The notes under the pieces: generated by a model
Database searches by the model: none
Told to the model about the DNA's origin: nothing
Seen by the model: only the letters and a program-made list of their open reading frames with translations
Translations under genes and position numbers: made by a program
Shown here: positions 8,601-14,753 of the stretch, piece by piece
Position numbering within the stretch: position 1 is the stretch's first letter
Layout of the letters: every line of letters begins with the position of its first letter
Origin: Beroe ovata
Lineage: Eukaryota > Ctenophora > Nuda > Beroida > Beroidae
Assembly: GCA_946803715.1 (NCBI GenBank)
Contig: CAMPET010000083.1
Coordinates: 20,443 to 35,195, forward strand
Direction of reading: 5' to 3'
Length of the DNA stretch: 14,753 nt

Positions 8601-11504
8601 AACACTATCGTAAGTCGAGATCATTATTTGATAAGTTTAACTTGAGTTTTATATCATAGATTCCACGACCAAATGTTTCTGTAACCTTGTTTAGTTTAGT
8701 TTTTAGTTAAAACCGTGGGGTTCGTACAGACCACTCTGTTCTCACAGAAGTTGACAGCCTAATCACACATTTACTGAAAGTAAACTTTAGTCTTTAGTAC
8801 TTACTTTAGTTAAGTATCTTTCTATAATCTTCACTCTCGATCTCCACTCAGGTATGAACCATCTAAAGTATTTCGGTTTAATAAGGACTCTGGGGCAGCC
8901 CACAGCGTTTCCAAGAAACTCACTTACAGTGATACCAGCTATGGAGCATATGACTACGTTGCTTACAGGTATGTTTGTGTCTGTGTGTCTGTGTCTGTGT
9001 GTGTTTAGTATGTTCGTAGTGTGTGTATAGAATAATTGTGTATTTGTCGTCTGCCAGTTAATGATTGTGGGAGTATCAATCTCATAATATGCCACCAGAA
9101 TGTTCATACTTGTTTTTGCTTTGACACTGAAAATTCCAGCCATCTATCAGATAATCAGCCGTGGAAGGTTGGCTATTGGCACAACGAGGGCATCAATGAC
9201 ACTCTAACCCAGATTGATTACGTGAGTAACAGACCAGCCCTCCATTATCATCCATCATGATGCAAATTGAAATTCCATAATTCCGGCTATGACATATACA
9301 TGAGCTGTCACAATGTCACAGTCTGCTCTGTATCGATAGATTATGTGTGCAAGTTGAATTGTATATGCGAGCAATATAGTCTGAATGAGTTATGAGTGTC
9401 TTATATACTGATAGACAACTCCCCTATACAACCCCTTATATAACTCCTTATGTGACTCCTTATGTGACTCCTTATGTAACTACTCATATAACTCCTCATA
9501 TAACTCCTCATATAACTCCTTATGTGACTCCTTTCATAACTCTTTATGTGACTCCTTATACTGATTAACAACTTCCTTCAGGCGGAATTGGATGACCTTG
9601 TTACGTCCTGGGAGATGCCAAACATCTCATCACAGTGTGTCCAGTGCAAACCCGGCTTTGTAAGTTGCTGAAAAGTTCACTATAATTTCACTCGAAAGGA
9701 TTTTACTGAAATAATTTATTAAATGAATTTATGACGTCATGGATGGTTATGCAGTGAACGAATTATTTTAGAGTTAGTAAAGCATGCGATGAAAGTAGTG
9801 AAGGGAAATATTGGAAAATACGAATTATTTAAATCGACAACTTCACGGTTTCAACTTTCAAGATTGCCCAACTTAATGTTGATGTTTAAGTGGTTGGTTA
9901 TCTCCAGTTAAGTATCCCGTGGAGGTGTTTATCCATTTTCACACGAATTTCTCTGCCCCTCTCTTCTAACTCACGGGAATTACCACAGCTCTCTCCTATA
10001 CCATTGATTGACTTGGTAAACCCGCCTCAGAGATTATAATCTGCTGATAGAGCAATACCACACCAAGTTGTATCCCGGAGTCAAAATCATGCACGAAGTA
10101 CCTCCCAATACCATATTATAATTCTCTCCGGGCATTATAGCTGCTAAAGTCGCACGTGCTCTATTTCTCGCAGTGCACGATTATAGCAGCTAATACCTTC
10201 ATTGTTTGGACTGCTCTATCCTTCCGAAACAGACTATAGATCATATTCACATCATTAAATATATCTATCTGTCTTATGTTTCAAAGGGAGCGCATTATAA
10301 TCACCCTGTCTTCGGCTACGTTATTTTAATCATAGCTCATGACCACACCTCTGAGTTTGAGTCTTGGGGTGCGCGACTATAAGTAAAACAACCGTTGCTA
10401 GGGAGTCATCAAACGTGTGGCATACACCATCTTCAGTTCTCAAATTCTATCTTTATCATCTATCTGTCTTTATCATCTTTATCAGTGGTCATTATAACCC
10501 CATCATGTGTGTGTGTGTGTGTTTCCAGGTACAGGACATATCCAGCAAGCAGTGCTGTAACGAGTGTAGAGAGTGCGAGCTGCTCTCACAGTACACTAAC
10601 ATCACCGATAAAGTGCAGTGCTACAACTGCAGTGAATCACAGCGAGCACTGCCCAGCAGGTAACATAAGTGTGTTACATTAGGGTGTTAACATAAGTGTG
10701 TTAACATAAGAGTATTAACATATGAGAGTTAACATAAGTGTGTTAACATAAGTGTGTTAACATAAGAGTGTTAACATAAGAGTGATAACATAAGAGTGTT
10801 AACATAAGTGTGTTAACATAAGATTGTTAACATAAGATTGTTAACAAAAGTGTGTTAACATAAGTGTGTTAACATAAGAGTGTTAACATAAGTGTGTTAA
10901 CATAAGTGTGTTGACATAAGAGTGTTAACATAAGAGTGTTAACATAAGAGTGTTAACATACGAGTGTTAACATATTATAAGCGTGTCCACAACTTAATGA
11001 AATACTGATCTGACTTTAGTACATCAACATTGGCTCCTCTCTCTTGGGGGCATTCTTCAGAAAAGCGACGCCACTATAACTGTTCTGAAGAATGCCCCCT
11101 CTCTTGTACTGGGCATGGGCACTGCTGCAATCAGCGATAGATTACAGATAACCGATAGATTTGATTCTCCTCAGTTACCACTCCTCTCTACAGGCTGGGA
11201 TGTGAGGACATCATCCCATCTCACATCATGTACTCCAGTCCCCTTGAATCAACAATCCTTTTCTTCTCTTGCCTAGGTGTAGTCTGTGAGTATATCGCTA
11301 GATACAACTTTCATCCAGTGGTGTTTTCATCAGAATTAGGAACTGAATTCGTTGCATAATTCGTCAGGATTTCAGACTCCAGTTTGAGTTTCTGATTCTA
11401 GTTTGAATCGTGAAACCATATTTCATCTCATTCACACCAACACCCACACCCACTCACACACACACACACACACAACAATAANCGCATACCCACACACCCA
11501 CACA

Positions 11505-11539
<35 letters not shown>

Positions 11540-13953
11540 ACCACCCCCTATTTCAGGTGTGTCCATCACGTACTGGTACATGTTTGTGTACACGTACACG
11601 CCCATAGCACGAGCATCGGGCAGGAGCTACATGCTGCTCGTGGCCATCTGTACCTGTCTCATCTTCGTCTCTCCTGCCCTTCTCTTTGCTGGTACGTATG
11701 TTGTTGTTTTATGAAGGAGCACTGGTTATGTATGAAGGAGTACTGCCTGAATTTATGACATGAGCTAGATTGAGAATCCCTCTTCATAACATACTTCCCA
11801 TTCCTTCCCATTCCCCGGATATCACCAGCTGACACCCCTCTCTTTCAGCTCCCTCAACAGTTGTGTGTATGCTACAGCGGGTGATAATAGCAGGGCCAAC
11901 AGTGGGGATAATAGCCGCCTGTCTGGTCCGGACCTTCTCTATCGATAGGATATTCAGGTTATTATGACAACACTGATACCTATAAGTATAATAATGACAG
12001 TTCATAATTGTGAGTTATGGGCCATGGGGTGTGAATATGAGTGTTCATTCGTCTGTTTGTCTACGATATTTCATCCTATGCATGCCGCATGGAGTACGGA
12101 CCATTTCAGTCTATGATCAGTGCACTGTATGATCTATTTGCCTAACAATAGTTATTATACTCACTAGTTTTTACTCTCTGGTTAATAACCAGTAAGTATA
12201 ACCAGTGGTTTTACTCATATCCGTCTATCACCGGCAGGCATCCTGGAGTCAGACAGAGACTACTCTCCAAACGCTTGGTAATGATGATCATAGGATTCCT
12301 CATCGGAATAGAGCTATTTATAGAGTCGATCATCATGGTATCAATGCCGTCGAAACCTCATAACGTTACCAAAATTCCTCACCAGGTATGAAATCATCGA
12401 GTTGTCAGAGTAGCGTTACATTAAACATATCTGTCGAAGCAAATTGATTCTCTAGACATAACTAAATTTAGGATTATTCGATCAAAAATCAATTATAATC
12501 TCGCCCCCTAACACAGTGTTACAATCATATGTTACCTTTACCTACTGAAACCTCCTGAAGTCATGATGATCAATCCTGTACTTTCAGTTACGTATTTTGG
12601 AGTGTAAGATGCCAAAGGAAGACATAATGTTGACTTTCATCTTCCCCGGAATGCTCACACTCCTTTGTGCTATATTCGCACTCAGGATAAGAAAGGTAGG
12701 AAACCTAAAGATCCCTCGCCTTCCTAGGTATAGTTTCTATACTCTCATATCAATATCATCAGTCATTTCGACGCGGGCACTTCTCAAGGTACTACCTAGA
12801 AATAGGTCTGAACAATGGTATCATGGCAGATGTGCTTCTAAATATTATGTCCTCTACTCCTCTAAATATCATTTTCTGTTTAAACGTTCCTAAACCATGG
12901 ACATTTGTACGAGAGTGAATGCAATGATGGTCATACATCGCTCTGTAATCAGGAAACGCACGCACACACACACACGCACACACACACAAACACACACCTG
13001 TGCCCATCATCTTGAATAAATGGTGTAGAAATTTCACCGAAATCAGCGCTGATTATTGATTCCAGCTGCACGAGCTGTGACGTAAATTGGTGAAATTGAA
13101 TTTTCTGTCCTCGTAGAAAGAGACGTATTGATATCGCCTTAATCAATCATTTTGGACGTTTCAAAGAAGAGTCCCCGCGATGATAATTAAAAAGAAATTT
13201 GTTTCTTTCCTCATTAACTATTCAAAGAGGCTATTGCGAATGAACATTAACAAATTATATCTGATTGCATTGTCATGTCTCAGGTCTCGAGCAATGATAC
13301 TGTTAATGAACTCTGTCTCAAAGAGCTATATCGCTATATCAATAATCATAAAGCACTCATACGACAAGTGCGAGTAGTATCACGCTAAAATCATAGCGAT
13401 AATATACTGATATGCCACCCACAAACAAGCCCACCACGAAGATGCTATGATCGATACAACATCCAAACTCAATAATCAGTCAGATTGATAATATATCGGT
13501 TCAAAATGTCAGTACGATACTTTAACTTATGATCATTGATTCAGATTGACACCCCTCCCTCAGGTTCCATCAAACTACAACGAATCACGATACATCCTCT
13601 TTACGATCACCATTCTCTTCTTCGAGAGCATTACCTTCTTCATGATATTCAAGAACCTCGACTACAACCAGTACATCCAATATTCCGTCGTGTGTGTCAT
13701 AGTGGGAGATTACATGACGTATTTTGCGCTCTTCCTACCACGCCTCTACATAATCCTGTTCAAACCGGAACGGAACACGTTACAGTTACAGTGTACAGGA
13801 CCGAATGGACAGTGTTTGTCGAGTAAGACCATGGATAGGGGGTGTAACACGACATCTTCTATTGATGAGAAACGGGAAACAACGTCAGAGACTATCAATG
13901 GAGATGCGGTCAATGTGATTATAGACCCTGAGCCCAAAATCTCGGCGTTGTGA
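5615..13953 (+). CDS. Class C GPCR, metabotropic glutamate receptor-like (19 exons)
   Basis: Join: 5615-5679, 5869-5973, 6458-6602, 6794-6960, 7062-7204, 7442-7587, 7783-7879, 8149-8348, 8509-8609, 8852-8968, 9140-9221, 9582-9659, 10529-10659, 11194-11285, 11557-11691, 11849-11957, 12238-12385, 12588-12695, 13564-13953. This gives 2559 nt, 852 residues plus TGA, close to the usual 850-900 of mGlu receptors. Every intron is GT-AG and every phase matches. Order: signal peptide (about 1-21), Venus-flytrap ligand domain (about 25-470), nine-Cys domain (475-529), 7TM (about 545-785), C-tail (790-852). Family marks are NFFRTVP, ATDGWA, CC-x2-C-x2-C, ARASGR, VVCMLQR, RKVPSNYNES and PRLYIILFKPERN. 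The predicted role is a plasma-membrane dimer sensing an amino acid or similar small ligand and signalling through G proteins. CaSR/T1R-type receptors share this layout, but the 7TM motifs favour mGlu-like. The cysteine-rich domain excludes a classical GABA-B receptor. Confidence 0.93.
5869..5973 (+). CDS. Exon 2: start of Venus-flytrap domain
   Basis: Residues 22-57. It follows a TTTTCAG acceptor and encodes the first beta-strand motif TFTLAGLFPVS, which corresponds to the IIGALF/GGLFPVH strand that opens the ligand domain of mGlu receptors. Cys52 is the expected partner of Cys91 in exon 3. The donor must be AA|GTAGGT, because the next in-frame codon is TAG. Confidence 0.88.
5974..6457 (+). 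other. Intron 2, 484 nt
   Basis: GTAGGT donor and CTCCATAG acceptor. AT-rich; no repeat or extra exon seen. Confidence 0.75.
6458..6602 (+). CDS. Exon 3: Venus-flytrap lobe 1 (LAMDYAAEEIN helix)
   Basis: Residues 57-105. Acceptor CTCCATAG; the first base completes Asn57. The AMDYAAEEIN helix matches the AM-x8-IN helix after the first loop of class C receptors, and KIDTC matches the RDSC/DTC strand. Positions 58 and 62 align with mGlu1 Tyr74 and Arg78 but are Asp and Met here. Donor ATGCAG|GTAAGT is near consensus. Confidence 0.92.
6608..6786 (+). repeat. Intron 3 minisatellite, TGACACC(C/T)CAC units
   Basis: TGACACC recurs through most of intron 3 and becomes dense at 6712-6786, with about six units of 12-17 nt. 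The array ends only a few bases before the exon 4 acceptor. Confidence 0.8.
6794..6960 (+). CDS. Exon 4: Venus-flytrap, alpha-amino-acid-binding segment
   Basis: Residues 106-161. It contains VVGASYSSNS followed by IPMISYQSSA and FFR. Aligned to mGlu1, Ser123 matches Ser165 and Ser146 matches Thr188, the residues that hold the amino acid backbone. The loop before VVG is much shorter than in mGlu1-8 and has no cysteine for the dimer disulfide. It ends AG|GTTGGC in phase 2. Confidence 0.93.
7062..7204 (+). CDS. Exon 5: Venus-flytrap hinge and lobe 2 start
   Basis: Residues 161-209. TVPIDNLQTLALKNLL matches the family motif R(T/V)VPSD-x2-Q. Asp166 aligns with mGlu1 Asp208. Tyr194 in SFYG aligns with Tyr236, which stacks on the ligand. 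A possible N-glycosylation site is NLT at about 181. Donor GATG|GTAATG, phase 1. Confidence 0.93.
7442..7587 (+). CDS. Exon 6: Venus-flytrap lobe 2
   Basis: Residues 209-257. PNKICVLEGGFEIKK matches the strand ICIA-x-S-x-KI of the family, followed by an acidic linker, a helix (EKEVASIVKDK) and the AIAVFGYKADLKK strand-helix (VVCF region in mGlu1). Acceptor TTTTCAG; donor AAAAAAG|GTAGGG in phase 0. Confidence 0.92.
7783..7879 (+). CDS. Exon 7: Venus-flytrap, DGWA ligand loop
   Basis: Residues 258-290. It carries WIATDGWAQFDEAL, matching the SDGWADRDE loop. Asp278 equals mGlu1 Asp318, but the position of Arg323 is Phe283. The donor is a weaker A|GTCAGT, chosen because only this phase-1 join gives the open frame ETKKVLG with exon 8. 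Confidence 0.88.
7960..8095 (+). repeat. Intron 7 minisatellite, CTATGAAC-based
   Basis: Units such as CTATGAACTTCATC and CTATGAACCATGAACTCC alternate through the 3' half of intron 7, with an approximate higher-order repeat (GAACTCCTGATCAT twice). Confidence 0.8.
8149..8348 (+). CDS. Exon 8: Venus-flytrap lobe 1 return
   Basis: Residues 290-356. It encodes VLGTTFSASKLADFGTYYNR, then the aromatic-rich YGHGTDQTYQIYNKF, and ends ATEDK. Lys356, the last residue, aligns with mGlu1 Lys409, which contacts the ligand side-chain carboxylate. Acceptor CAACCCAG, donor GACAAG|GTAAGA, phase 0. Confidence 0.92.
8509..8609 (+). CDS. Exon 9: Venus-flytrap long helix
   Basis: Residues 357-390. INYVTPVVEAMVAFAEAL corresponds to the VINAIYAMAHGLQ helix of mGlu1, with the conserved alternation of Val/Ala and small residues. 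Acceptor TTTCCCAG; donor ATC|GTAAGT in phase 2. Confidence 0.92.
8709..8768 (+). repeat. Dispersed repeat, copy 2 (intron 9)
   Basis: Near copy of 384-440 in the same orientation. It is preceded by a TTTAG-rich stretch. Confidence 0.75.
8852..8968 (+). CDS. Exon 10: Venus-flytrap, F-x-E-x-G/Y-D-x region
   Basis: Residues 390-429. KVFRFNKDSGA matches the VMFNENGDAP strand-turn, and YGAYDYVAY matches the RYDIYQY strand. The stretch between them is longer than in mGlu receptors. Donor ACAG|GTATGT opens directly into a TG-rich tract. Confidence 0.9.
8973..9007 (+). repeat. TG-rich tract at intron 10 start
   Basis: TTTGTGTCTGTGTG units begin four bases after the exon 10 donor. Confidence 0.85.
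9140..9221 (+). CDS. Exon 11: end of Venus-flytrap domain
   Basis: Residues 429-456. KVGYWHNEGINDTL corresponds to the (R/K)-x-IG-x-W strand that closes the ligand domain. A possible N-glycosylation site is NDT. The first base completes Ser429; donor TTAC|GTGAGT in phase 0. Confidence 0.9.
9416..9562 (+). repeat. Intron 11 minisatellite, 12-bp unit
   Basis: About 12 copies of ACTCCTTATGTG or ACTCCTCATATA in tandem, ending about 20 nt before the exon 12 acceptor. Neighbouring units are more alike than distant ones, as expected from local duplication. Confidence 0.85.
9582..9659 (+). CDS. Exon 12: linker and first cysteines of nine-Cys domain
   Basis: Residues 457-482. SWEMPNISSQC-x2-C-KPGF corresponds to the VPSSVC-x3-C-x2-G start of the NCD3G domain. 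Cys475 and Cys478 are spaced CxxC rather than the usual CxxxC. NIS at 470 is a glycosylation site candidate. Donor GGCTTT|GTAAGT. Confidence 0.92.
9731..9740. promoter_or_regulatory. Perfect CRE-type palindrome ATGACGTCAT
   Basis: An exact TGACGTCA flanked symmetrically by A and T, inside intron 12. Whether it functions is not shown. Confidence 0.3.
10138..10192. repeat. Imperfect inverted repeat in intron 12
   Basis: TAGCTGCTA at 10138-10146 pairs with TAGCAGCTA at 10184-10192. CCCGGAG (10074) and CTCCGGG (10126) form another short pair just upstream. It may be the remains of a foldback or MITE-like element. Confidence 0.4.
10506..10521 (+). repeat. (TG)8 tract next to exon 13 acceptor
   Basis: Eight TG units followed directly by TTTCCAG and exon 13. 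Confidence 0.9.
10529..10659 (+). CDS. Exon 13: core of nine-Cys domain
   Basis: Residues 483-526. The pattern QCCNECREC...QCYNC (Cys491, 492, 495, 498, 513, 516) matches the CCWxCxxC...C-x2-C core of mGlu/CaSR receptors, which passes the closure of the ligand domain on to the membrane helices. The usual Trp after CC is Asn493. NIT and NCS are possible glycosylation sites. The exon is preceded by (TG)8TTTCCAG and followed by a minisatellite that starts at the donor. Confidence 0.94.
10660..10978 (+). repeat. Intron 13 minisatellite, 14-bp unit, about 22 copies
   Basis: Units GTTAACATAAGTGT and GTTAACATAAGAGT repeat from the splice donor itself (GTAACATAAG) to about 10978. Variation is mostly GTGT/GAGT alternation plus single changes. 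Confidence 0.93.
11039..11106. mobile_element. Small foldback element with possible target duplication (intron 13)
   Basis: The arms at 11046-11062 (GGGGGCATTCTTCAGAA) and 11083-11099 are a perfect 17-bp inverted repeat around a 20-nt loop. CTCTCTTG flanks both sides (11039-11046 and 11099-11106, sharing one base with each arm), like a target-site duplication. It has no coding capacity. A plain RNA hairpin is the alternative. Confidence 0.45.
11194..11285 (+). CDS. Exon 14: last Cys of nine-Cys domain and TM1 start
   Basis: Residues 526-557. LGCEDIIPSHIMYSSPLES matches T-x-C-x2-IP-x4-WSSPWA; Cys529 is the ninth cysteine. It continues into TM1 (ILFFSCLGVV). I chose donor T|GTGAGT at 11286, because it gives 16 residues from SCLG to TP, as in mGlu1. 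The donor at 11277 (GTGTAG), also phase 1, would give 13. Confidence 0.85.
11432..11538 (+). repeat. (CA)n / CACACC tract upstream of exon 15
   Basis: Long imperfect CA repeat with an undetermined base at 11482, ending about 18 nt before the exon 15 acceptor. Confidence 0.93.
11557..11691 (+). CDS. Exon 15: TM1 end, first inner loop and TM2
   Basis: Residues 557-602. TPIARASGR is nearly the mGlu signature TPIVRASGREL of intracellular loop 1, followed by TM2 (YMLLVAICTCLIFVSPALLFA). At 135 nt in phase 1-1, it could be skipped without a frameshift. A long CA tract ends about 18 nt upstream of the acceptor. Confidence 0.94.
11849..11957 (+). CDS. Exon 16: TM3
   Basis: Residues 602-638. PSTVVCMLQRVIIAG matches the top of TM3. 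Cys608 should pair with Cys693 in extracellular loop 2. TM3 ends in LVRTFSIDRIFR, matching LxTKTNRIxRIF, with a basic residue kept in intracellular loop 2. Donor AG|GTTATT is weak but fits frame and phase. Confidence 0.93.
12238..12385 (+). CDS. Exon 17: second inner loop, TM4, start of ECL2
   Basis: Residues 638-687. A basic loop (RQRLLSKR) precedes TM4 (LVMMIIGFLIGIELFIESIIM) and the outer segment SMPSKPHNVTK, with NVT as a possible glycosylation site. The family equivalent is the SAWAQVIIASILISVQL helix. Donor CACCAG|GTATGA, phase 0. Confidence 0.92.
12588..12695 (+). CDS. Exon 18: ECL2 cysteine and TM5
   Basis: Residues 688-723. Cys693 in ILECKM is the conserved loop-2 cysteine. TM5 is about 699-720 (IMLTFIFPGMLTLLCAIFAL), ending in RIRK, the counterpart of FKTRN. 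Donor AAG|GTAGGA. The frame stays open 65 codons into the intron (stop at 12891), but joining to exon 19 restores the family motif RKVPSNYNES. Confidence 0.92.
12696..13563 (+). other. Intron 18, 868 nt
   Basis: GTAGGA donor and CCTCAG acceptor. It holds a CA tract (12958-12990) and a TGACGTAAATT copy at 13078-13088. A 13180-13377 open frame has no support, and no exon is missing from the protein here. Confidence 0.8.
12958..12990 (+). repeat. (CA)n microsatellite in intron 18
   Basis: CACGCACACA units. Minus-strand open frames across it are artefacts of the repeat. Confidence 0.9.
13564..13953 (+). CDS. Exon 19: TM6, TM7 and C-terminal tail
   Basis: Residues 724-852. VPSNYNESRYI equals the intracellular loop 3 motif VPxNFNEAKYI. 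TM6 is about 732-752 and TM7 about 760-785, followed by PRLYIILFKPERN, the conserved TM7/helix-8 junction. The tail is about 58 residues, rich in Ser/Thr, and ends ISAL, which fits a class I PDZ ligand (S/T-x-hydrophobic). Stop TGA at 13951. Confidence 0.96.
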   Translation, partial: VPSNYNESRYILFTITILFFESITFFMIFKNLDYNQYIQYSVVCVIVGDYMTYFALFLPRLYIILFKPERNTLQLQCTGPNGQCLSSKTMDRGCNTTSSIDEKRETTSETINGDAVNVIIDPEPKISAL

Positions 13954-14640
13954 AACTGGGTTTTAATTGTGGTGACTGGTTTCGGTTTTCATTTATGGCT
14001 GTTGTCTTAAATTGAAGTTTACAGATATTGTATTGATAGAAGATGGTTTGACAGAAAAGATTTGTTATTTGATTTCTGTCTTCTGATATATTTTGGTTCG
14101 AACAATAACAAATTCTTCGTGCATGTTCTCAAAGCCTCGAAACACACAAAGGTGATTTTGCTGGCGACCGCTTATCGGTTATCCAACGCGATAGCAACAA
14201 AACTCTCAAATCCTGTGATTCTTCGGGGATAGAGGCGCCGCGCATTCGCTTCAGAGCCAGATAAGCGCGCGCGAATCGCGCGTGCGTGTACGTACGTCTC
14301 GGACGCGCGTAAAAGTCAATATTTATTTCTCCGCGCAATACGTTTGCGACAAAAAAGTGGCCAGTCCGGCACTCCAAGGCAATTCATCTAAATCTAAATC
14401 GCACATGTAGCTTCCACAAACTCATGAACTTATTTACTATTTAGACTTCACAGTTCTCGATCGTCACAAATGTTACTCTCGTGCCTATTGTCCATTCGAC
14501 AAATAAGCGGTATGGTTAGACATTTTCATCAAGTGTAAATTCCCTCACGAAAATATCGAATTGCGTGTTCCAATTAATTTAGTCCTGACACAGTATGAAG
14601 GACAGACACCATCTCAACGATGAAATTGTGTGCTGAGTAT
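13954..14640 (+). other. 3' UTR and downstream region
   Basis: No coding features follow the stop. No canonical poly(A) signal is seen before 14641. A CpG-rich patch lies at about 14230-14340 (words GCGCGCGCGAAT, GCGCGTGCG). Confidence 0.5.
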
Positions 14641-14646
14641 AATAAA
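14641..14646 (+). terminator. Possible polyadenylation signal AATAAA
   Basis: The first clear AATAAA on the + strand after the stop, 688 nt downstream. It would imply a 3' UTR of about 0.7 kb; a closer variant signal could be used instead. Confidence 0.3.
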
Positions 14647-14719
14647 CCACTGTATTAATTTCTGAAATCCGATACTGCCATTCATATACGTGAACCAGCG
14701 AAGAGACGCCATTTCATCT

Positions 14720-14720
<1 letters not shown>

Positions 14721-14753
<33 letters not shown>
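14721..14753 (+). repeat. (TG)n tract at window end
   Basis: Uninterrupted TG run reaching the end of the window; its true length is unknown. Confidence 0.9.

Larger units (their letters stand above)
9660..10528 (+). other. Intron 12, 869 nt
   Basis: GTAAGT donor and TTTCCAG acceptor. It contains a perfect CRE palindrome at 9732-9739, an imperfect inverted-repeat cluster at 10030-10200 and a (TG)8 tract next to the acceptor. No extra exon is needed, since exon 12-13 protein is continuous with the family. Confidence 0.8.

Noticed and set aside
8787-9143. 118-codon minus-strand ORF
   Set aside because: It lies antisense to exon 10 and runs through the TG tract; the plus-strand exon explains the openness.
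10660-10978. CRISPR array
   Set aside because: The units are 14 nt with no spacers, and the array lies in a eukaryotic intron.
11403-11556. N-terminal part of the open frame upstream of exon 15
   Set aside because: It encodes only a His-Thr run from the CA repeat and precedes a good acceptor, so it is intron.
13180-13377. Possible extra exon in intron 18
   Set aside because: Exon 18 to exon 19 already gives the conserved RKVPSNYNES loop, and there is no room for an insertion.
13536-13826. Alternative frame over exon 19
   Set aside because: It is a shadow of the TM6-TM7 coding frame and carries no receptor motifs.
14129-14377. Minus-strand ORF in the CpG-rich patch
   Set aside because: Arg/Ala-rich composition follows from CG-rich words; no domain seen.

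Overview
This is animal nuclear DNA: one gene on the + strand broken into many short exons by GT-AG introns, with (CA/TG)n microsatellites, several intron minisatellites and an AT-rich, gene-poor 5' half. The one secure gene spans 5615-13953. I assembled it by hand as 19 exons whose splice phases all agree. The joined CDS is 2559 nt including the stop, giving an 852-residue protein.

The protein is a class C (family 3) G-protein-coupled receptor of the metabotropic-glutamate-receptor type. It has a signal peptide (exon 1), a bilobed Venus-flytrap ligand-binding domain (exons 2-11), a nine-cysteine domain (exons 12-14), a seven-helix membrane domain (exons 14-19) and a short C-tail with a PDZ-ligand-like end. 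The ligand pocket keeps the residues that hold an alpha-amino acid, but two arginines that grip the distal carboxylate of glutamate in mGlu1 are replaced, so the natural ligand may not be glutamate. The 7TM region is split over six exons, unlike the few large exons of vertebrate mGlu genes. Divergence, gene structure and simple-repeat content suggest an invertebrate, perhaps an early-branching animal such as a sponge. That assignment is inference, and I cannot name the species.

Layout: 1-5614 is non-coding as far as I can tell. It holds a dispersed repeat also present in an intron of the receptor gene, a 15-bp tandem repeat, a 60-bp near-perfect palindrome, two dinucleotide tracts, a weak TATA/small-ORF candidate near 3140-3484, a TTCTTAAGAA tandem, and paired TGACGTAAA boxes just upstream of the receptor start. 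The region 5615-13953 is the receptor gene, with minisatellites in several introns, UG/CA tracts next to two acceptors and a small foldback element in intron 13. The region 13954-14753 is 3' UTR and intergenic DNA, with a CpG-rich patch, one AATAAA and a terminal TG run.

Limits: exon borders come from reading frame, GT-AG sites, phase and family alignment from memory; no transcript or database evidence was available.
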